A DNA stretch of 64,000 bases from an uncultured Alistipes sp. (GCF_910580175.1 NZ_CAJTXD010000001.1:313657-377656), one strand, 5' to 3'; positions 44,225 through 54,212 are shown, numbered from the stretch's first letter. Program-made: numbers and translations. Notes: generated by a model not told the origin, from the letters alone.

Positions 44225-44911
44225 TTATTCCATGCGGAAAACATAGGTTATCGTACCGCCCTGCACCGTAGCACGGCTTTCGGTAAAACGGGCTTTGCGG
44301 GCCGCAGCCAAGGCTGCCTCGACCAACTGCGGGTCGCTCTCGGTAGACCCCTTCGGCTCGAAAGCGGCGCTCGTCACCTCGCCCCGCGACCCTACGGTAA
44401 CCCGCACAACGATCTTGCCGCTCCGCGTGCCGGGATAGGAAGGCCGCGGCAGATGGCCCACCAAACCGCGCCCCTGCAACCCCTTGTCGAGCTGATCCAA
44501 CCCGTCGGCATCGGCCCCCGGCCCGGTTCCGGCAGCCTGCTCCTCGCCTTCGCGAGCGTGACGGTTGCCGGCGTCGGCGGGTTCGTCGGCACCGCTCTTA
44601 TTCATGTTGAACAGCGCCTTGGGGTTGGGCGTGCGGGTCTCGGGATCGTCGCCCCGGATCTGCGCCGTGCGCTCCTCGTAGTCGGCGGCATCGTGCACAC
44701 GGGCCTGCGCTGCCGGCTCGACGGGCGGCGGCGGCTCGACTACGGGCGGCTCGACGAACTCCACGAAGATCGTGTCGCCGGGCTTCTGCACCACAGGCGT
44801 GAAATCGAACGACACCGCGGCGAACGCAACGCCCAAGGCCACGGCATAGAACACCGCGGCGACGATCGCCCACCGGCGCGGGCCTCCATCGTTCGGATCG
44901 TAGTAATACAT
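44225..44911 (-). CDS. TonB-family energy transducer
   Basis: A 228-aa protein with a short cytoplasmic N-terminus, one membrane helix (about 14-33, AIVAAVFYAVALGVAFAAVSF), a Pro/Glu-rich linker (FVEFVEPPVVEPPPPVEP) and a C-terminal domain (SYPGTRSGKIVVRVTVGSRGEVTSAAFEPKGSTES). It transfers force from ExbB/ExbD to outer-membrane transporters. Its start forms an ATGA overlap with the exbD stop, so the three genes are one operon. It could alternatively be a TolA-like protein. Confidence 0.85.
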   Translation of the reverse strand: MYYYDPNDGGPRRWAIVAAVFYAVALGVAFAAVSFDFTPVVQKPGDTIFVEFVEPPVVEPPPPVEPAAQARVHDAADYEERTAQIRGDDPETRTPNPKALFNMNKSGADEPADAGNRHAREGEEQAAGTGPGADADGLDQLDKGLQGRGLVGHLPRPSYPGTRSGKIVVRVTVGSRGEVTSAAFEPKGSTESDPQLVEAALAAARKARFTESRATVQGGTITYVFRME

Positions 44912-45315
44912 CAGTTTGCCGTTGTCGCCAAAATCAACTTGTAGCCGTTGTCCTTGGCAATGTTCATCACCTTGACCACCTCGTCGACCGCCACGGTCTT
45001 GTCGCAATGCAGCGACACGGTGGCCTCCTGCTGCCCGTCGAGCCGCGAACGCAGCGCCTGCTCGACGCCCCGGATGCCGTCGACGCGATCCAATTCCACA
45101 TAATAATTATAGGAATTGCCGCTCTGTTGGATGGATACGGTAGTCATAGCCTTGTCCTTGAGCTGGTTGGAACTCTTGGGCAGCATCAGTTTCAAGGCGT
45201 TGGGGTTGATGAGCGTCGTTGCGATCAACAGAAACAACAACAACAGGAACATCAAGTCGGTCATCGACGAAGCCGAAAACGACTTGTCGACTTTCGAACC
45301 ATGTTTGATAGCCAT
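44911..45315 (-). CDS. Biopolymer transport protein ExbD/TolR
   Basis: A 134-aa inner-membrane protein. It has one membrane helix after a short N-terminus (SSMTDLMFLLLLFLLIATTLINP, with the conserved Asp in SMTDLMF) and a periplasmic domain. Works with the ExbB-like protein to harvest the proton gradient for TonB-dependent uptake. It starts 6 bp after exbB. Confidence 0.93.
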   Translation of the reverse strand: MAIKHGSKVDKSFSASSMTDLMFLLLLFLLIATTLINPNALKLMLPKSSNQLKDKAMTTVSIQQSGNSYNYYVELDRVDGIRGVEQALRSRLDGQQEATVSLHCDKTVAVDEVVKVMNIAKDNGYKLILATTAN

Positions 45316-45321
45316 AACGAA

Positions 45322-45996
45322 CTACTTTTGAACGGGTTGATTCAAAATATCCATGAACGCGATCGAATTGGCCTCCATGCGGAACACCAGCTTCTCGATG
45401 CGCGCCACCAAGTAGTTGTAACCGAAGTAGGCGGGGATGCCGACCAGCAGACCCATCACGGTGGTAACCATGGCGACATACATACCGTGCGAAAGCAACC
45501 CCAAGTCGACCGTACCGCCGGCGGCGGACATATCCATGAAAGTTTGCACCATGCCCAGCACCGTGCCGAGGAAACCGATCATCGGCGCACCGCCAGCGAT
45601 CGTGGCCAGGAACGGCAGACCGTTCTCCAACTTCGACACTTCGAGGTTGGCGACGTTCTCGATGGCCGTCTGAACATCGCTCATCGGCCGCCCGATGCGT
45701 CCGATACCTTTCTCGATCATGCGGGCGACGGGCGTGTCGGTCTTCTTGCACAAGTTGATGGCCACGGCGATCTTGCCGTCGGAAATGTAATCACGGATGC
45801 GATTCATGAAATTCATGTCCAACACCGAAGCCTTGCGGATGGCCATGAAACGCTCCACGAAGATGAAGATCGTCACACCGCCCAATGCCAACAGCGGCCA
45901 CATCAACCAACCGCCCTTGGTAAACAAAGTCCACAACCCCATACGGGTTTCCTCGCTCATGACCACTCCCTCGGCGGCCTGCAAAAAAGTCATCAT
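45322..45996 (-). CDS. MotA/TolQ/ExbB proton channel protein
   Basis: A 224-aa inner-membrane protein with three helices. Diagnostic region LPFLATIAGGAPMIGFLGTVLGMVQTFMDMS with the conserved Thr/Gly residues of the ExbB helix 2, and VTTVMGLLVGIPAYFGYNYLVARIEKLV in helix 3. It forms the motor with ExbD. Two adjacent ATG codons (45996, 45993) precede the signal-like MTFLQAAEG. No clear promoter was seen upstream. Confidence 0.93.
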   Translation of the reverse strand: MMTFLQAAEGVVMSEETRMGLWTLFTKGGWLMWPLLALGGVTIFIFVERFMAIRKASVLDMNFMNRIRDYISDGKIAVAINLCKKTDTPVARMIEKGIGRIGRPMSDVQTAIENVANLEVSKLENGLPFLATIAGGAPMIGFLGTVLGMVQTFMDMSAAGGTVDLGLLSHGMYVAMVTTVMGLLVGIPAYFGYNYLVARIEKLVFRMEANSIAFMDILNQPVQK

Positions 45997-46090
45997 AGTA
46001 TAAAATTTATTTAAGTTTCAAATCATAATATTTCACTCGCATCGTAATCCGGGTGCATTTTCTACGGCACCCCGGGCAGTGCAGCACCGG

Positions 46091-49000
46091 TTACCGTTCA
46101 TCGTCGACCCACACCGCACCGTTCTCATCGTCCTCTCTGCCCAGCGCAGCACCGGTTACGGCTTCTTTCTCCGCACTCCGTCGCTCTTCTTTCTCGGCCC
46201 TGCGGGCTGCGCGGCGGGCTTGGCGCTTTTTGTTGGTAAAGCGTTCCCGCACCCGGCGGCGCAGATCGCGGAAATTATTGAAATCCTCCTTATAATAGAT
46301 TCCGATGCCGGTCTCCTGCAAACCCTGGTTCTCGTCGAAACGGTCGATGGTCTGGGTAAAGGCCCTCAACTTGAGCGCACCGGCCCGGTCGATCAGGTAG
46401 GTAACATAGGCCTCGCCCATGAAGTTGGAGACCTCCGAGTTGCTTACGGCCTGCTTGTTGTCGATCAGATAATTGCCTTCGAGTTCGACGATCAGACGGT
46501 CGTCGATCAGGCTTTTGGAAAGCCCGAAATCGACCTCCTCGCCCGTCAGTTCGGAGCGGGGACGGTAGCGGATCATGAGGTTGTAGTCGCTCAACGAAAG
46601 CAGGTTGCTCAACTGGTTGGAGAGGAACTCCAGCCCCGTGGCAGCCGACACCGAAGCGCCGATGTTGGAGCTGGCGGCGGCATTGTTCTCGGCCAGGAAA
46701 CTATTGAACAACAAGAGGTAGAGGAACTGCATGTTGACCGACTCGGGCGTCGCCAGCGCATTGGCGATGAGGGTCTGCGTCTCGGGATCGGAGGCGGGAA
46801 CATGGACGTCGAACGTGACCTCGGGATTCGAAAGCCGCTCGCCCAGATGGATGACGCACTCCACGGGCACCGACCGGTCGGTGGAGAGCTTGTCGGTAGT
46901 GCCCTGCAAAAGCGGCTGCAACGACGCCTTGAGCTTGTAAACGGCGTCGATGTCGAGCAAGGCGTTCATCGGCCCGCCAGTCCATTGGATCGAAGAACCG
47001 TTTTCGATGGTAAAACGCTTGTTGATGATGTTCTGCAACGAAAGCAGGTAGCTACCCTCGCGGATCGTATAATCGCCGTACATTTCGAAGACGTTCGAAC
47101 GGGGGTTGATCTGCAAATTGAGCGTACCGTCGCCACGGGCCTTTACCGTATTGCCCGACACGGCCAGCTCGACTTCCACGTTGGGCCGCACGTCGAGCGC
47201 CAAGGCAATATCCATGCGGTTGCCGTCGACCGACTTCTGACGCCGCTTGCGCTCGAACGACAATTTCTTGCGCATGACCTGATCGAGCGTATCGACGGAG
47301 ACGGGTTTCTCGAAAACCACGAAATCGGCATAGGAGATGTTCGACTTGCTGGAAAGCGGCATCGAGAAATAGGAATCCCCCTCGGTCGACGCGGCGATGT
47401 CCATGCCGACCTGCCCCTTGTCGCCCTTGATGCGGGCCATGCCCGAAGCATAGACCCGGCCGTAGAAGAAATCGTTGTCCTCGGCCGACGTGTCGAGCAC
47501 CAGCATTTCGTTGGGCGCCACACGCAGGTCGTAGGCGATGTTGGAAAGATGTTGCAGGTTGAGATCGATGTCCAGACGTCCGCGGTTGCCCTCGGGATCG
47601 AAGACGGGCACGCCGGAAGCTCGGAAACGGTTGCCCGTCACGTCGAGCACCGCTTCGGGCACCGAATAAGTTACCTGCGTGAAATCGACCGTCGTGGCGA
47701 GACCGCTCACGCGGATCGTACCGCTCAGATCGGCGTTGCGATGCTCGCCCCGCAATACCAGATCGGCCGAAGCCATTCCCCGGGTCGAGGAGACGACACC
47801 CGCAAGCACGGGGTCGAGCAACCCCATGTCGAGACTATCCGCATCGAACCGGGCATAATAACGCATCCGGTCGGGCGCAAAATAACCCCGCACCACCGTA
47901 TCGCCTTTCATCCGGTCGGCGATCGACACCCTGGCGCGGTTGCGGGCGAAATCCCACTGCGATGTCAGCCGCAGGGGCGGCGCAGGAATGTCGTTGACCT
48001 CCACGCTGTCGAACAAGATGTCGGCCCGGAACTCGCCGCCGCGCAAAACCGACTTCATGGTAGCCCCGCCGTTGGTGCGCCCCTCGATCGCATACCCCAT
48101 GCGCGAGGCGACTTGGGTAAAGGGCGCCAAGTCGAAGTTGCGCAGACGCAGCGTTACCGAATCGTCGCGGCTGCGCGAAGCGATGCCGTTGAGCGCCAGG
48201 CTCTGGTCGCCGCTCAAAACCAGAAAACGATCGACAACGATGCGTGCCGTGTCGATCTGCATCTTATCGGCGAAAATCTGCCACCGCTTGTCGCCCCGCG
48301 TGACGTACGAAGGCAGAATCCGCAGATCGACAAGCTGCCCGCCCTCCGCCTTGTCGTGGGTCTCGGCACGCAAGCCGATCAACCCGGAAAACCGCCGCAC
48401 CGTATCCTCGAAGCCGGTCGACAACTGCATGGTGTTCTGCCGGGCACCGCCCGTGACCGAGAGATGAGGCAAATGCAGCGAACCGGCATAGAGATCTTCG
48501 GCCGAAGCGTAGACCGTGAGCGAATCGCCGCGGTTGGAAGCGTTGACATTGAGCCGTGTTGCCAACAGCCGCTTGCGCTCCACATACTCGGCGGCAGCCT
48601 TGAGCGAGAGTTTGTCGCTGGCCGGATTGAAAAGCAGCTGCAACGAAGCCCCGTCGGCGATCTGCAACCCGGGCGATACGGCGTCGGCCACCGGATTGAA
48701 ATCGCGGATATGCACCGAGAGCAACGAATAATCATCGGCCACGGCAGTTTCATGGGCCGCTCCGGAAACCCGGCGCGCCCCCTTGCCGATCAACGGCAGG
48801 TATTTCCAGGCGCTCTCGCCCAAATAACGGAACACCGTGCGGTAACTGGTCTTCGACCGGAAAGTGACATCGGCGAAATCGGAACGCAACTCGACGAACT
48901 TGCTGTGGGCCGAATTCTCGCCCGTGATCTCGATGCTACGCGAATCGACCGACTTGTCGTTATAACGATACGAAGCGTCCGTGACGCGGATAACGCCGTT

Positions 49001-50686
49001 CAGATCGTCGAGCGACCGGCCGCTGGCGTTGGCCTCGACATGGGCCGCGAGCACCGACACCGAATCGCGGGGATTGATATGCAGGGCCGCCAGGTCGGCG
49101 CGCCGCAGATCGAGCGTGAAGTCGTAACGCGGAATCGAACCGTTGAAATCGACGGCCCCCAGGAAGTCGAAGTCGAGGTTGGGGTCGCGCGCCGTGACCA
49201 GACCGTCGAACCCGCGGTTGCGCAACCGGCCGTCGAGCCGCAGCGAATCGTAGGTGTAACCATTGAATTCGAAGTGCGCAATGTTGCCCTGCACATTGGC
49301 ATCGGTCATGCCGCGCCCCACCGAACCGTCGAGCGAAGCCGTGAGCGAAGCTCCGCCCAACAGCGTGCGGCGGCCGAGCAAGGCGCCCAACTGGAAATCG
49401 CGCGTGGCCAGGGTGCCCTGCAACCGGTTGCGCCCCCCGCCCAGAGGCTTCATAGCCAGGTCGATATCGGCGTCTCCGACCTGCGACGACAATGCGGACT
49501 GCAAGTCGAACGACGAGAGCGAACCCTCGAACCGCAACCGCAGTCCGATGCGTCCGGCCCGCCCGAACATGGCGGACAGATTGGCCGGCAAGGGGTGCCG
49601 GGCGATGTCGCGGGCGAAAGCCTCGATATCGTGGGCCGCAGTAGTCAGCCGGGGAATATCGAGATCGAACGACGCGGTGCGGATATCGGGCAGGCCCACG
49701 ATCCGGGCCTCGGCAGACAACGAAGTCTCGTGCCCGATCCGCAAACTGCGGATCGCAGCGCTGAAATCGGCGACCTCGCCGGCGACCGCAGCATCGATAT
49801 CGCTCAAGACGGTATGCCACTCGCGGAGCTTGGGCGCGAAGTAAGCGATATCGTCGGTCGCCACCGAAGTGTTGCGCAAGACACCGTCCAACCGCACCAG
49901 CCCGACGAAATCCTTGTAATCGGCCCACGAATTGCCGACCAGCGAAATGTAGGGGATCGACACGTGCGACCGCTCGGTAAGGATCGAAGCGTCCTCGAAA
50001 CCGAGACAACCGTTGGTCAGGTAGAAGCGGCCGGACAACCGGTCGAGCACGAAACCGCTGCGCTCGCGTGCCGAAAACGAACCGATGGTGGTATGGATGG
50101 TCTGGCCGTCGATCGTGAAGTCGTCGACATGGGCCACGATGTCGTAAAGGTGCATGTGCCCGAAGTCGATGCCGAACGGCGGATCGCGCCGCACCTGCCG
50201 CTCCAGGCACAACTCCATATCCTGGATCGAAGCCTTGCGGACGGCAAGGCTGAAATTGCCTTTCTTGGGACGGTCGGGATCGGAAATGCGGTTGATGATC
50301 TGCTTGATGTTCATCTCCCCGTCGGGCGTCTCGCGCAAACAGAGCTTCGCACCGACGATTTCGCCGCGGCTGAGCGTCACGCCGCCGCCGAAAAGGCCCA
50401 GACCGGTCACGTAAGCGTCGAGCCGGTCGACGTAAAAGAGCGTATCGCGCTGGTAATCCTCGACGTAGAAACCGTCGATCTTGACCTTGCCCAACAAGCC
50501 GATGTTGACCCTGCGGATGGCGATTGTGGTCTCCAACTTGTCGGAGATCGCCTCCACGGCTTTCTGCACCACGAAATTCTGCACAGCGGGAATATCCAGC
50601 AACAACGAAACGCTGACCGGCAGGACGACCGCCAACAAAACGATCGCCGAGAACACCTTTCCCAATATTTTTATACCTTTGTGCAC
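46091..50686 (-). CDS. tamB: TamB-like translocation and assembly module protein
   Basis: A 1531-aa inner-membrane-anchored protein. It has one N-terminal helix (GKVFSAIVLLAVVLPVSVSLLL), then a very long beta-rich body with repeated AsmA-like units, and a C-terminal DUF490/TamB domain (LTGEEVDFGLSKSLIDDRLIVELEGNYLID... near the end). In proteobacteria it forms a lipid- or protein-conducting bridge to the outer membrane. The start is GTG at 50686 in the best frame, with a leader of about 12 nt after its -7 box. It is divergent from tsaD, an arrangement I recall from other Bacteroidota. No TamA-like gene is next to it. Confidence 0.85.
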   Translation of the reverse strand: MHKGIKILGKVFSAIVLLAVVLPVSVSLLLDIPAVQNFVVQKAVEAISDKLETTIAIRRVNIGLLGKVKIDGFYVEDYQRDTLFYVDRLDAYVTGLGLFGGGVTLSRGEIVGAKLCLRETPDGEMNIKQIINRISDPDRPKKGNFSLAVRKASIQDMELCLERQVRRDPPFGIDFGHMHLYDIVAHVDDFTIDGQTIHTTIGSFSARERSGFVLDRLSGRFYLTNGCLGFEDASILTERSHVSIPYISLVGNSWADYKDFVGLVRLDGVLRNTSVATDDIAYFAPKLREWHTVLSDIDAAVAGEVADFSAAIRSLRIGHETSLSAEARIVGLPDIRTASFDLDIPRLTTAAHDIEAFARDIARHPLPANLSAMFGRAGRIGLRLRFEGSLSSFDLQSALSSQVGDADIDLAMKPLGGGRNRLQGTLATRDFQLGALLGRRTLLGGASLTASLDGSVGRGMTDANVQGNIAHFEFNGYTYDSLRLDGRLRNRGFDGLVTARDPNLDFDFLGAVDFNGSIPRYDFTLDLRRADLAALHINPRDSVSVLAAHVEANASGRSLDDLNGVIRVTDASYRYNDKSVDSRSIEITGENSAHSKFVELRSDFADVTFRSKTSYRTVFRYLGESAWKYLPLIGKGARRVSGAAHETAVADDYSLLSVHIRDFNPVADAVSPGLQIADGASLQLLFNPASDKLSLKAAAEYVERKRLLATRLNVNASNRGDSLTVYASAEDLYAGSLHLPHLSVTGGARQNTMQLSTGFEDTVRRFSGLIGLRAETHDKAEGGQLVDLRILPSYVTRGDKRWQIFADKMQIDTARIVVDRFLVLSGDQSLALNGIASRSRDDSVTLRLRNFDLAPFTQVASRMGYAIEGRTNGGATMKSVLRGGEFRADILFDSVEVNDIPAPPLRLTSQWDFARNRARVSIADRMKGDTVVRGYFAPDRMRYYARFDADSLDMGLLDPVLAGVVSSTRGMASADLVLRGEHRNADLSGTIRVSGLATTVDFTQVTYSVPEAVLDVTGNRFRASGVPVFDPEGNRGRLDIDLNLQHLSNIAYDLRVAPNEMLVLDTSAEDNDFFYGRVYASGMARIKGDKGQVGMDIAASTEGDSYFSMPLSSKSNISYADFVVFEKPVSVDTLDQVMRKKLSFERKRRQKSVDGNRMDIALALDVRPNVEVELAVSGNTVKARGDGTLNLQINPRSNVFEMYGDYTIREGSYLLSLQNIINKRFTIENGSSIQWTGGPMNALLDIDAVYKLKASLQPLLQGTTDKLSTDRSVPVECVIHLGERLSNPEVTFDVHVPASDPETQTLIANALATPESVNMQFLYLLLFNSFLAENNAAASSNIGASVSAATGLEFLSNQLSNLLSLSDYNLMIRYRPRSELTGEEVDFGLSKSLIDDRLIVELEGNYLIDNKQAVSNSEVSNFMGEAYVTYLIDRAGALKLRAFTQTIDRFDENQGLQETGIGIYYKEDFNNFRDLRRRVRERFTNKKRQARRAARRAEKEERRSAEKEAVTGAALGREDDENGAVWVDDER

Positions 50687-50705
50687 GAATAGCCGTTATA
50701 ACCTG

Positions 50706-50713
50706 CAAATTTA
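50706..50713 (-). promoter_or_regulatory. -7 box of tamB promoter
   Basis: TAAATTTG on the - strand, with a T-rich stretch at the -33 position. It implies a leader of roughly 12 nt before the GTG start. Confidence 0.5.
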
Positions 50714-50742
50714 ACTATTTTAGTTAAAAAACGAAAAACCGG

Positions 50743-51765
50743 ATGGATATTACAATACTGGGCATCGAATCGTCGTGCGACGACACGTCGGCCGCCGTAC
50801 TGCGCGACAACCGCCTGCTGTCGAACGTCATCGCCTCGCAGGCCGTGCATGTGAAATACGGCGGCGTGATTCCCGAACTGGCCTCGCGCGCCCACCAGCA
50901 GAACATCGTGCCGGTGGTCGACACGGCGCTGCGCGAAGCAGGCGTGGCGGCGTCGGAAATCGACGCCATAGCTTTCACGCGCGGCCCCGGTCTGGTCGGC
51001 TCGCTGCTGGTGGGAGTATCGTTCGCCAAGGGACTCTCGATCGCCCGCAACATCCCGCTGGTGGAGGTCAACCATTTGCAGGGACATATCCTCTCGCACT
51101 TCATCGACCTGCCCGACCAAGAGCTGCCCCATCCGGAGTTTCCGTTCCTCTGCCTGCTGGTCAGCGGCGGCCACACGCAGATCGTGCGCGTGGATTCGCC
51201 CCTGGAGATGCGGATCATCGGCACGACGATCGACGATGCCGCAGGCGAAGCCTTCGATAAATGTGCCAAAGTGATGGGACTCCCCTACCCCGGCGGCCCG
51301 GTAATCGACCGGCTGGCCAAGGAAGGCGACCCGGCGGCGTTCCGTTTCGCCCGTCCGCGGGTCGAGGAATGCGACTATTCGTTCTCGGGGCTGAAGACCT
51401 CGTTCCTCTACACGCTGCGCGACCGTGTGGCCGAAGACCCGGAGTTCATCGAACGGCACAAGGCCGATCTGTGCGCGTCGCTGCAACACACGATCGTCGC
51501 GATTCTGCTGGACAAACTGGTGCGGGCATCGAAACAGACGGGCATCCGCGACATCGCCATCGCGGGAGGCGTTTCGGCCAACTCGGGTCTGCGCGACGGC
51601 ATCGTGGCCGAAGGAAAGAAACGCGGCTGGCGCACGTTCCTGCCGGAATTCAAATTCACGACCGACAATGCGGCGATGATCGCCATGGCGGGCCACTACC
51701 GCTATCGCCACGGCGACTTCTCGACACTCGACATCGCTCCCGAAGCGCGGCTGGAAGAATTATAA
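50743..51765 (+). CDS. tsaD: tRNA N6-adenosine threonylcarbamoyltransferase TsaD
   Basis: Attaches threonylcarbamoyl to A37 of ANN-decoding tRNAs. The 340-aa ASKHA-fold protein begins ITILGIESSCDDTSAAVL and has the metal-binding HLQGHILSHF, the LVSGGHTQIV phosphate loop and the GGVSANSGLRD C-terminal motif. All are intact. tsaB/tsaC/tsaE are not adjacent. The ATG at 50743 is 57 bp from the divergent tamB start. Confidence 0.97.
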   Translation: MDITILGIESSCDDTSAAVLRDNRLLSNVIASQAVHVKYGGVIPELASRAHQQNIVPVVDTALREAGVAASEIDAIAFTRGPGLVGSLLVGVSFAKGLSIARNIPLVEVNHLQGHILSHFIDLPDQELPHPEFPFLCLLVSGGHTQIVRVDSPLEMRIIGTTIDDAAGEAFDKCAKVMGLPYPGGPVIDRLAKEGDPAAFRFARPRVEECDYSFSGLKTSFLYTLRDRVAEDPEFIERHKADLCASLQHTIVAILLDKLVRASKQTGIRDIAIAGGVSANSGLRDGIVAEGKKRGWRTFLPEFKFTTDNAAMIAMAGHYRYRHGDFSTLDIAPEARLEEL

Positions 51766-51922
51766 AGAAAAATCCGAAATTCGCCCCTTACCCCGGAGCG
51801 CCACCGATAAATTCCTTCAGGTCGGTACGAGGTGCTGCTATTCTGCGCCGATTTCCACGCGACGGCACGCTTACCATAGTCGACACCTTACCTCGCCGCT
51901 GCCGTCCCGCAAGGACTTCAGC
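51766..51922. other. Convergent intergenic gap, nothing recognised
   Basis: About 157 bp between the tsaD stop and the glgB stop (convergent genes). No clear terminator hairpin, repeat or open frame was found. Confidence 0.5.
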
Positions 51923-53959
51923 TTACTCCTCCCTCAAATATACCGTGGCGGTACGCGCCGTATTGTAGATGCGGATGCGGGGATAGCGCGCGCCGTCGTC
52001 GCCCACGACGTCGAACGAGAAGTGCTCGCCGTCCATCGCCTGGCGCTGCTGACCGCCGAAGCGTTCTTCGTCGGTAGAGAGCAGGGGTATGTATTTGCCC
52101 GGCCCCTGCACGGGCAGCTCGTAGTCGGGAATCGAAGCCGTGGGATGCCAGTTGAAGACGAAAAGCAGCCGTCCGTGCGAAAAGACCATCGTCTTGTTCT
52201 GCTCGTCCATCAAAAGATTCCAGGCATAGCCGTCCGAAAGCACCTTGTACTCCTTGACCAGCCCGATCATCGCCCGGTCGAAGTCGCCGAGCCATGAATA
52301 GCGCAGGAACCCGTTCGTCGCCAGCGACCACTGGCGCCGCGCATGGGCATAGCTCCAGCCGTTGCCCTCGCGCGGAAAGTCGATCCACTCGGGATGGCCG
52401 AACTCGTTGCCCATGAAATTAAGGTAGGCCTGTCCGCCCGTCGAGATGGTCAGCAGGCGGATCATCTTGTGCAGGGCCATGCCGCGATCGATGACGAGAT
52501 TCTCCGACGCCCGATCCATATGGAAATACATCTCTTTGTCCATCAAGCGGAAAGCCAGCGTCTTGTCGCCCACCAACGCCTGGTCGTGCGATTCGGCGTA
52601 GGCCACGGTCTTCACTTCGGGCAGGCGGTCGGTCATGACCGACCACATCTCCCAGATGTTCCACTCCTCGTCGGGCACCTCCTTGAGATACTTGATCCAG
52701 AAGTCGGGGATGGCCATCCCCAGGCGGTAATCGAAGCCGATGCCGCCGTCGGACTCCGGAATGCAGATGCCCGGCATGCCGCTGACGTCCTCGGCGATCG
52801 TGACGGCCGCAGGACGGAACTCGTGGACCAGCGTGTTGGCCAGCGTGAGGTAGGCGATGGCGTCGCCGTTGACCCCCGCGTCGAAGAAGCGTTCGCGGCA
52901 GTCGAAATCGACGTAGCCGTGATGATGGTAAAGCATCGACGTGACCCCGTCGAAGCGGAAGCCGTCGAAATGGAACTCGTCGAGCCAATATTTGACGTTC
53001 GAGAGCAGGAAGTGCTGCACCTCGGGTTTGCCGTAGTCGAAGAGCTTCGAATCCCAGTAAGGCTGGTCGCCCGCAGCACCCGGCAGCGAATAATGATGGT
53101 CGGTGCCGTCCAACTCGTTGATTCCCTCGTTGAGATTCTTCACATAGTGGGCATGCACCAAATCCATGATGACGGCCAAGCCCAGTTCGTGGGCGCGGCG
53201 GATCAGCTCTTTCAGCTCCTCGGGCGTGCCGAAGCGCGAGGAGGGAGCGAAGAAACTCGACACATGGTAGCCGAACGACCCGTAATAGGGATGCTCGGCG
53301 ATGGCCATCAACTGCACGGCATTATAACCGTCGGCTTTGATGACGGGCAGAATCTTTTCGGCGAACTCGCGGTAGGTGCCCACCCCCTCGCTCTCCTGCG
53401 CCATGCCGACATGGGCCTCGTAGATCAACAGATCGCCGTTCTTCGAGGCATCGAACGCATCGCCCTGCCAGTCGAACGGCTCGGCGGGCGCCCAGAACTG
53501 CGCCGTATAATTTTTGGACTCCTCGTCCTGCACCACGCGCCGGGCATAGGCCGGGATCCGATCCCTCCACCCGTTGTCGCCGTGGACATGGAGCTTGTAG
53601 AGCGATCCGTGCGTCAGGCGGTCACGGTACATGGCCGCCGGAAAAAAGGCGCTCCACACCCCTGCGACATCGCGGTGCATGCGGATTTCGGTGCGCTGCC
53701 AATTGTTGAAATCGCCGAAGACATAGACATCGTGCGCCCCGGGCAGCCACTCGCGCAGCCACCACCCGTCGAGCAGCCCGTCCCACTGCCAACCGAAGTA
53801 ACGGTAGCCGTTGGCGTAGTCGGAGAGCGAACCTGCCGTGCGGCAGATGTCGTCGATCTTCTGCCGATAACACTCCCAGCGGCGGTTCATCTCTTCTTCG
53901 ACGGGGTGCAGCCATGCGTCGCGCTCGACGATGGGCAGGCGGGGTGCGTTTTTTTTCAT
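51923..53959 (-). CDS. glgB: 1,4-alpha-glucan branching enzyme (GH13)
   Basis: A 678-aa GH13 enzyme that introduces alpha-1,6 branches into glycogen. It has an N-terminal CBM48-like domain (WWLREWLPGAHDVYVFGDFNNWQRTE), then the catalytic barrel with VIMDLVHAHYVKN, nucleophile Asp in FHFDGFRFDGVTS, acid/base Glu in TIAEDVSG and the third Asp in AESHDQAL. The sequence resembles the eukaryotic-type branching enzymes (YEAHVGMAQE, VSSFFAPSSRFGTPEEL). The C-terminal beta domain is complete. No other glycogen gene lies nearby. Confidence 0.92.
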   Translation of the reverse strand: MKKNAPRLPIVERDAWLHPVEEEMNRRWECYRQKIDDICRTAGSLSDYANGYRYFGWQWDGLLDGWWLREWLPGAHDVYVFGDFNNWQRTEIRMHRDVAGVWSAFFPAAMYRDRLTHGSLYKLHVHGDNGWRDRIPAYARRVVQDEESKNYTAQFWAPAEPFDWQGDAFDASKNGDLLIYEAHVGMAQESEGVGTYREFAEKILPVIKADGYNAVQLMAIAEHPYYGSFGYHVSSFFAPSSRFGTPEELKELIRRAHELGLAVIMDLVHAHYVKNLNEGINELDGTDHHYSLPGAAGDQPYWDSKLFDYGKPEVQHFLLSNVKYWLDEFHFDGFRFDGVTSMLYHHHGYVDFDCRERFFDAGVNGDAIAYLTLANTLVHEFRPAAVTIAEDVSGMPGICIPESDGGIGFDYRLGMAIPDFWIKYLKEVPDEEWNIWEMWSVMTDRLPEVKTVAYAESHDQALVGDKTLAFRLMDKEMYFHMDRASENLVIDRGMALHKMIRLLTISTGGQAYLNFMGNEFGHPEWIDFPREGNGWSYAHARRQWSLATNGFLRYSWLGDFDRAMIGLVKEYKVLSDGYAWNLLMDEQNKTMVFSHGRLLFVFNWHPTASIPDYELPVQGPGKYIPLLSTDEERFGGQQRQAMDGEHFSFDVVGDDGARYPRIRIYNTARTATVYLREE

Positions 53960-54005
53960 AGGAAGAGAGGTGTTTATACAAACATACGAATAAACGAGGG
54001 CTAAA

Positions 54006-54189
54006 GCAAGCCCGCTTGCACTTTACCGAACGGAAATAGCTTCGGCACAACCAAAGGTACGAATTTTTTTGCACTTCGGCACTGCCGAACAATGCAAATA
54101 AATTTTTCTATCTTTAGCTACGCCCAAGATACTCGCGCTCGGCAAAATGCAAGTAAACTTGTTTTTGCGCTCGCTTATTATTATCTTTG
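54006..54189. promoter_or_regulatory. Palindrome-rich divergent promoter region of glgB and the POT transporter
   Basis: The glgB -7 box TACCTTTG (- strand, 54059-54052) and the transporter promoter CTTG (54158-54161), 20 bp, TATCTTTG (54182-54189) diverge from here. Perfect inverted repeats are GCAAG-CCCG-CTTGC (54006-54019), TTCGGCA-C-TGCCGAA (54075-54089) and CAAGT-AA-ACTTG (54150-54161). The last palindrome contains the -33 box of the transporter promoter. Confidence 0.65.
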
Positions 54190-54212
54190 TACAAATCGTT
54201 AAAATCAAGATT

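Noticed and set aside
46079..50692. About 1537-codon open frame on the + strand opposite tamB
   Set aside because: Codon use is the mirror of the real gene with TTA/CTA/TCA avoidance; composition is Arg/His/Gly-rich without domains. The - strand frame is TamB-like.
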